This document shows, one piece after another, positions 30,865 through 36,796 of a stretch of DNA of 36,796 nucleotides; the first letter of the stretch is position 1, and every line of letters starts with the position of its first letter. Location of the stretch: assembly GCA_020536535.1 (NCBI GenBank), contig JAHLWZ010000509.1, positions 1-36,796 of the forward strand, given 5' to 3'. Made by a program: the position numbers and the translations under genes. The notes below the pieces were generated by a model. The model was not told where the DNA came from. It saw only the letters and a list, made by a program, of their open reading frames with translations, and made no database searches. Source of the DNA: Pelomyxa schiedti (lineage: Eukaryota > Evosea > Pelobiontida > Pelomyxidae).

Positions 30865-32329
30865 GAACTTCGTTGCAGTTACAATCAATCCTCGATCACT
30901 TCTTGTTTGTTGGCACACTACCACAACAGCCAAAATAATAATAAAAGAATCCAGAAAGGGTGAAGTACCCTTTCGTTTCCTTTTTTAAAAAAATATTTCG
31001 TTCTGGTGTTGAACAAGAAAGATCGAGGGGTTGCCCTGAGAAGTATCACTGTAAAGAGTATCCTAGGGATTACATCCTCCAAGTGATAAAGAGTTCCTTG
31101 TTTAAGCACCCCACATGAATGGATCTAAATAGTAATAAGCACGCCTATTTGAAACTGTGGAACCAACCTGATTTTCCATTGGTTTCAAGTTGAATTGGTG
31201 GTTCTCATAGAACACCCTTCTGGTTAGGAAAGCGGATTTGCTGGCTGGCATGTATTTCGCGTGGCTGAGAAACGGATGGAGAAGAAGTTAGGCAACAACT
31301 CAGACTTCGAACTGGATGGGTTGCGGGGAAATGATATCTCATAAGTGTTCCTTTGGCCCTTCTCAAAGTCCGGAAAATACATCACTTCCCTTCAAGAGTG
31401 TCCTGCTTGTAAAGTGACTGGAAGAAGGTTAAGCATGAGGTGCAAATCCTTGTCCCAACGCAAATACATCGTCCGTGAAGCAACCTGTATTATTGTTGAG
31501 AACTTGCTGAATAGTATTTTGATGAACCTGGAAACTGTAATTGACTCCAAGAGTGTTTTATGCATGTTACAACTGGATGCCAGGGTGTTAAATGCCGAAA
31601 AGGCTTGTTATAAACGACGAATGAATGGTACCTCCATGACTTGAAGTAACAGAACGTCCACGACAATGTTGGTTTGTTGACATAATGCAACCACAGAGTC
31701 GCCTTGCGCACTTCACCAGAGGATTCATTCTTGGTACGAGTCAAGAATGAACGCAAGGCGACTCTGTGGTTGCATCACGTCCACGAAGGAAAACTCAAAG
31801 CAGAAAAGTTCCTCCCCTCGTGTTGCCTGGCACTCACCAAAACAAACAGGATTTCTGACCGAACCCACAACCACTACTGACCATCACTACAAATCATCCC
31901 AAACCACAGCATCTACATAACAAATTTTTGCCTAAAAGTCCTGGGAAAGGAATTTTTTGGGAATTAACGTGTCTTGGGAAAGGCCCGTTACGAAGCCTCA
32001 GCAAAAATGGTGATTGGAGAGTACGAGAGCTTGATTATGGGACGAAGCTAGCCCGTGACCTTTTTGTTGCAGCCATTGGTGAAGAAATGAATGACCACGA
32101 TTTGATCGTTGTCAGGCACAACTGTTGCCCGTTGTCAACGTCCAGCGATCCTTTTCCCCAGTGGCAGTGCCATCAACTCCTTTTTGATTGTGGCGTTGAA
32201 CTATGGCAAAAGAACAAACCCGTAACACTTGACTACTGTTGATTGCCCTGCACTTCCCTCTGTTGTTGTGGTGAGTAGTCCCTGGGGTCTGTATCTTTTA
32301 GACTAGGATGAGGCCGGCACGGTCATCGG
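30865..32329. other. no supported gene; contains a long hairpin
   Basis: Plus frames at 31345-31644 and 31928-32242 are open, but they lack splice context, family similarity or a convincing start. The stretch around 31020-31100 (KKDRGVALRSITVKSIL) could be a last exon of the RGS gene, but phase does not confirm it. The one clear structure is the inverted repeat at 31685-31775. Confidence 0.45.
31685..31775. repeat. long imperfect hairpin
   Basis: Bases 31685-31708 (ATGCAACCACAGAGTCGCCT, plus TGCG) are the exact reverse complement of 31752-31775. Inside them 31724-31733 pairs exactly with 31742-31751, leaving an 8-base loop (GTACGAGT). A single 15-base bulge (31709-31723) sits on the left arm. 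The total is 34 paired bases with no mismatch. It is far from any supported exon. Confidence 0.85.
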
Positions 32330-35300
32330 TTGCGCACAGCAGATACTCACACAGTACTACTCGCTGGATCGGCGCCACGTAGGGAAGGGCCTATGGACTC
32401 GTGGCATAGCTTGCGGCTTCCTCCAGCTTCTAATTCGATTACTCAAGTCCCCATTAGGGCCTCTGAACGTGAACGGGAGCTATCTAACAGAAGGAGCCCA
32501 GGCGGAATCGCAGGCTGTGGAGTGTTTCCCCTGCCTAGCACTGCGGCCGTGGCTGCATGCGGTGCTGCCGAGGCTACAGCTACTGACCTGGACCCGGTGG
32601 TTGCTTCCGCTATGGACAACTTCAGGTGGAACATGGAGGCTTCGTGGAGTGGGGTGGGGATAGGGATTTATTTCCGCTCGTACTCTGTGAGTGACTGTCA
32701 TGGGGATGCGTATGAGAGCCAGAATTCCGACGGCAAGAACTATCGCACTGGCTATGGATGTATCTCGTGGGCACATGTCACCCGGTTCAGCAGAGAAAAC
32801 TTCTCTGCCGGAAACCACTTCAATATCCGACTTGAACTTAATGGCACTTATTTCTTGTTCCAACCGAGCAGTTCTTGGGTCATTCTTTATTGTACTTTCA
32901 GTTGGCGCAGTCTCCCTCGCGACGAATGCTACCAGTCACGGCAAGGATTACGCTGATGAGCCAAGCACGCCAGCTTCTAAGAAGGCGAGGGCTCCATACC
33001 CCCCTATGGTTTCCACAACAACAACAACCACTACAACCACTACACCAACTACACCCATTCCCTATGAGCATAACCATGATAATTACATTCACCCTCTCAG
33101 TCAGCACCACCAAGACCGACACCGAGACGACCACAGGCAAAAGTATAAACACCACCATAAGGGTCGTCATCACAGCAGCAACAACAAAAGCTGTGAAACC
33201 CACTCCCACAAGCATGATCGCAAACACCACCACACCTCAGAAAAGGAGCTGGATTTCATACAGGTTCTGCCAAGGAAGCGTGCAGAAGAGTTTCTTCCAC
33301 TTGGATCATCATCAACCACACTTACAATAACATCTGATTTGGGAGCATCCATGAGTGTGGCGGGGATGGACATTGCGGGAGTTCATGAGTTGGAATTCTC
33401 CGCCAAAAGCAGCGTAGGAATGAGAATGGGGGCTGTTTCCAGTAGTGCCCACACTGAAACACGGCCCCAATACTGTGATGACAAAGGGGTTTTTAATAAC
33501 GAGAAAAACAGGCCATCCGCTGAGCAACCTCAAAATCCTGCAGAGGTATTGTATATTGGGGACAATGAAGATGATCAGGTACAGGTTTTTTCCTTCTTTT
33601 TTTCATTCCTCCACCCTGTAATTAATTAAAGTATACTGACACCTTTTTTTTCTCCCCCTTCCTCAATTTTATAGAACAATATGTGCAGTTCTTCACCTTC
33701 TTCTGTCCATTTACAGGAGATCACACAGAGGAGCCACGAAGAGATCAGCCCACGGGATGAGGATATTTACGGACGCGAGAAAATTCTTATTAGTCGCGAG
33801 CAAAACATAACTCTAAGGTGAATATATCTTCCTAACTACGCTCATTTACTTGACTCGTTCTAACATCCCTTCTCCCTCCATTGATGTAGCCAATCACCTG
33901 AAGAGCGTTTAGAGGCGCCAAGCCCTGAGCAAGAGCTGCAGTCATTCATTCAAGAACAAATTCAGCCCACAGGAGTGAAGGTTGCTCTGCCCACTGTGTG
34001 CCAAACCCCTTCTTCTATCGAAAGATTGGAAAAAACCCCGAAAGAGCTCAGGTGATGTATTTCCCTCATTCATCATCTCCCATTATCTCATTCATAAACC
34101 CCTTCTCCTTCACATGGGTACAGGCAATCACAAGAACAACACTCGAAGGTGACCTCCACCCCTGAGCCTACGGGTCTTCCAGAAGTCAATGGAGCAGATA
34201 ATCATCAAGCAGAGCCGGTGTGTTTCGCTTAAAAATGCGCAGTTCACTTCTTACCAATTTTACAGAGTAAAATGGCACAAGATACAGAAATCTATTGCAT
34301 CGAAGTAGGTGGACCAATCGAAGAACCACAAGCGCCGAAAATTATAGATTTCAAATCGGCGTTCTCAGTGTTGATGAACCTTTCAGAACAGCAGGTTATA
34401 CCCAAAAACTGAACACATACAATTCGCCTGACACATCACACAGAAAGACTTGCTTGCAAGAAGTGAAGAACTCCGAATGAAAGAGAAAGAGTTCTCTGAC
34501 CAAAAAATGGTGGAGATGGAGCAAAAAATTAGGTTGGGTAACTACTTTGGTTGGGTAACCCCTTACACAACACATTTTCTATTTGTAGGGACCTGACAGA
34601 CTCCCAAAGAAAGAAACAAAAGAATTCTGACCAAGGAATCCTAATTAGAATCAGGGTTGGCCCGGGGCCGGAAGATTTCCAGCTTCTGAGGCTGTTCGAG
34701 AGTGACTGTGGGTGCGCGCTTAGAGTTGTTACTGTTGCAAGTGAAACAGACGAAATTGGATCTGCCGACTTCAAAATAAACCTGTCGGAGCTCCACAAAG
34801 ATGGAAACTTTGAGTTTTTTAAGAACATAGTACTCTACAAGTGGCACTATTGTTGAGATTCCGTCAACGCCCCCAGACGCCAGCTCCTCACCACCATCCT
34901 CTGTTAAGTTGAAATTCCCAAAAGGTGGCAAAAAAGCGAGAGGGGCCAAAAGAGTTACCTGGGAAACCAATTGCGATAAATGGCTCAAGGTACTAAACAC
35001 AACAACAACAAATACCACACCACCAAAACCCTCACTGACTTTAAACCCACCACAGAGTGCCGTTAAGATTGCAAATGATCCAGAGTCAGACGGGACAGAA
35101 CAAGTCCCACGACATGTGATTGACATTCGGAATGGCAAGGACCACAAAATTCAATTGCAAAACGGTGATCATTGCACACGAGGTCTCATTGACCATTGCA
35201 TTAGCAGAGTGGTCCCTACTCGTGACGCAAATCCCATCCCATACGCCGATGTATCCCACCCTCCACCTTCTTCCTTGCTGACTACTACTAGGTGGCTGTT

Positions 35301-35756
35301 GAGGACGAGTCCGGAAAAGGGTTGAGCACGCCTTATCAGATATTGGTATATTGGACCGTGTTGCTTGCATGGAGGAAGTCGAAGGGTCTTGGACCATTTA
35401 TTGGAATGGTGCTTTGGAAACCTTGCCACCAATGCAAGGACATCACCGGAAATGCGACAGAGTATGAGTTTTATTGCACGGAACCCACTGTGGCGTTTTA
35501 CTACGTGAGTGAGAATGGAATAACACAAAGCAATGCAATGTCGTCAGAGAAGGCTTACCAGTGGCTCATCTATTTTATCCGGGACTTTCAAAAAATTGAC
35601 AAAAACCCTGCCGAGGCTCCAGCTTTCAGCCGGTACTTCCCTATCCCCACACCTGTTCCAACACCTGTTTCCGCAGCTGTCCCCACACCTGTTTCCACAC
35701 CTATCCGCACACCACACCTTTCTACCCAGTCACCCAGTGCTACGGAAAACAAGTAA
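32330..35756 (+). CDS. orphan His/Thr-rich protein, multi-exon, unknown function
   Basis: The 5' end is unclear: two overlapping plus frames are open between 32330 and 32960. The better one gives FNIRLELNGTYFLF and may splice over a very short intron into SLATNATSHGKDYAD. Next come a Thr run (VSTTTTTTTTTTPTTP), a His/Arg/Lys-rich stretch (YKHHHKGRHHSSNNK), RKRAEEFLPLGSSSTTLT and SSSAHTETRPQYCDD, ending at 33578. Small exons continue in phase (33675-33817, about 33890-34050, about 34125-34220) with Gln/Glu/Pro-rich acidic sequence and a helical stretch, DLLARSEELRMKEKEFSD. The 3' part has GGKKARGAKRVTWETNCDKW and a last exon about 35292-35756 (QILVYWTVLLAWRKSKGLG, then a PTPV repeat). It could be two genes, since no exon join near 34850 is proven. 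The middle shares its sequence with the inverted duplication at 376-780. Confidence 0.45.
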
Positions 35757-35959
35757 CTACTAACAGAAAGCCGATCTAATGTTTTCAAATCTCGCCCGAT
35801 TTCAAATCCTCGTTTTGCTGTCATGGGGGCAGTCGATCTTAGGCCACTGGTTCCACTGGTTTGGTTGCAAGTGTGGTTGTTGAATGCAACCAGACATTAC
35901 TGGGCAGTCCATTCTGGGATTTGAATCTGCGATCGAATTTTTCGGGTGTTTTCTCGTTC

Positions 35960-36055
35960 GGACGAAATTTGGCCCAAATAATCAACAGCCGGAACGCTGT
36001 AATTTTCGTTCTCGCTCAGGATCGGCGGTCTGGTGTTTTTTTTATTCAGCCAAAT
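35960..36055 (+). promoter_or_regulatory. conserved 5' element, copy B
   Basis: The order AATAATCAACAG, CCGGAACGCTGT, ATTTTCGTTCTCG, GATCGGCGGTCTGGT and a T-tract ending in ATTCAG lies directly upstream of the ATG at 36054. It matches copy A near 6.1 kb over about 75 bases, with only a few substitutions and small indels. The T-tract plus CAG looks like a splice acceptor, so the element may be a promoter plus an untranslated first exon. Confidence 0.55.
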
Positions 36056-36796
36056 GGCGAGCGTGTGGGTGCTTTGTGAGGGGAAAAAGGACAAGTGTGA
36101 CACGTCCAAGTGCGATGACGTCGCGGATTTGCGTTACAAAGTTAAGGATCTCTTTTCGTCGCTGAATCAAGTCAAACCGAGCGACCTCGTAATCACGGTA
36201 ACTTGTTGCTGCCTTTATTCTTTTTTTTGTGTGTTTGTGCTTTGTGTTTGACACTTCCCACAATTTGGTTATGGCTGCGTAACAGTATCTTAATTCGTCA
36301 CTGACGGAACCAGGTTCCAGACGGCAAGGGTTGTTACGTAAGGGTGGAGGCGGATCAGCCCCTCACCGGGGGAACTTTGCAATTTGTCACTTCCAAGACC
36401 CCTCTTGTGGTTTCCGTTGACATGCCCGCTGCTCCCTCTTCCACGAGTACGGCAGCTCCGGCTCCCCCAGTAACTTCTCCCGCCACTCTCTGCACCTCCA
36501 GTTCGACGACGACGACCAGCACCACTGCCTCCTCGAATGTCGGAGGCACTACTGCAGCAGTTGCTGCCTCTGCTGCTCCTACCCACTCTGTGTCGATTAC
36601 GCACGCCCCTGTGCCTCCTAAGACTTCTGCTTCGCCTATATCCATTACGTTGGAAACAGTTCACCCTGACCCAAGCCTCATCCGTTGTGGCATTCACACA
36701 ACGTTCCCAGCAGCTTCGAGTTCACGGCACAGGCTATTGATACTTCTCTTGGACCGAAGTGGCTCAATGGACTGTGCATGGCCCTTGGTTGTTGAC
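36054..36796 (+). CDS. von Willebrand factor A-domain protein, partial at window end
   Basis: Exon 1 is 36054-36197, starting MASVWVLCEGKKDKCD. A 116-nt intron (36198-36313) leads to exon 2, open to the window end in phase: PDGKGCYVRVEADQPLTGGT, then a long Ser/Thr/Ala/Pro-rich linker, then LRCGI-like sequence and LLILLLDRSGSMD. DRSGSM is the DxSxS metal-ion-dependent adhesion site that opens a vWA domain. The N-terminal 80 residues may be a ubiquitin-like or Crinkler-header-like fold; this is a guess from strand/helix rhythm (DLRYKVKDLFSSLNQVKPSD). vWA proteins of this size in amoebae often act in ubiquitin ligase or copine-like roles, but the rest of the protein lies outside the window. The minus-strand open frame over exon 2 is a shadow caused by GC bias. 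Confidence 0.75.

Noticed and set aside
31928-32242. Plus-strand 104-residue open frame
   Set aside because: No splice context, no family similarity and no conserved start. Length is within chance for this base composition.
36290-36697. Minus-strand 135-residue Gly/Arg/Ser-rich frame
   Set aside because: It is antisense to the vWA gene's Ser/Thr/Pro linker, whose plus frame is open, in phase and leads into DRSGSM.

Overview
This is intron-dense nuclear DNA from a microbial eukaryote. Genes lie on both strands, often only 100-250 bases apart, and most introns that can be phased are 31-120 nt (usually 43-60). The splice rules are loose: donors vary widely after GT (GTTTGT, GTTGCT, GTCTGA, GTGGAA), and acceptors are CAG, TAG or, unusually often, AAG. 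The gene content points to an amoebozoan: an interaptin-like tandem-CH/coiled-coil/tail-anchored protein, a kinase-like SH2 protein, a multi-RGS protein and an epsin. Placement in Archamoebae (Pelomyxa-like) is a guess from memory. There are no rRNAs, tRNAs, CRISPR arrays or transposons that I can support.

Layout. 1-780: a diverged inverted duplication carrying a kinase glycine-rich loop on both strands. 617-3116 (+): kinase-like protein with a CBL/STAT-like linker and an SH2 domain. 3334-3790 (-): possible small gene. 4234-6090 (-): orphan protein with a RING-like C-terminus. 6208-7283 (+): GT25-type glycosyltransferase, followed with no clear separation by 7405-10334 (+): beta-propeller, polymerase-beta-type nucleotidyltransferase and a degenerate T4 Rnl1-like RNA ligase. 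10521-13257 (+): SLC5/SSF sodium:solute symporter. 13365-15273 (-): epsin (ENTH). 15524-16788 (+): protein disulfide isomerase. 16995-17760 (+): possible methyltransferase-like protein. 17930-18420 (-): broken transaldolase. 19128-26854 (+): interaptin-like giant protein, interrupted by an assembly gap. 27019-30864 (+): serine-rich protein with three RGS-like regions. 30865-32329: no gene supported, but a long imperfect hairpin. 32330-35756 (+): orphan His/Thr-rich protein. 36054 to the end (+): vWA-domain protein, partial.

The genes do not form a pathway. Two themes recur. Signalling and membrane traffic are well represented (kinase-like SH2 protein, RGS, epsin, interaptin-like protein, vWA). 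Several enzymes have lost catalytic residues (kinase core, SH2 arginine, ligase lysine). The best candidate for something undescribed is the 7.4-10.3 kb polypeptide, which joins a propeller to an RNA-repair-type nucleotidyltransferase and a dead ligase module, possibly fused in frame to the upstream glycosyltransferase. A second is a 75-80-base element shared by the 5' ends of two unrelated genes 30 kb apart. All exon models were built by eye from phase and family similarity, with no database search.
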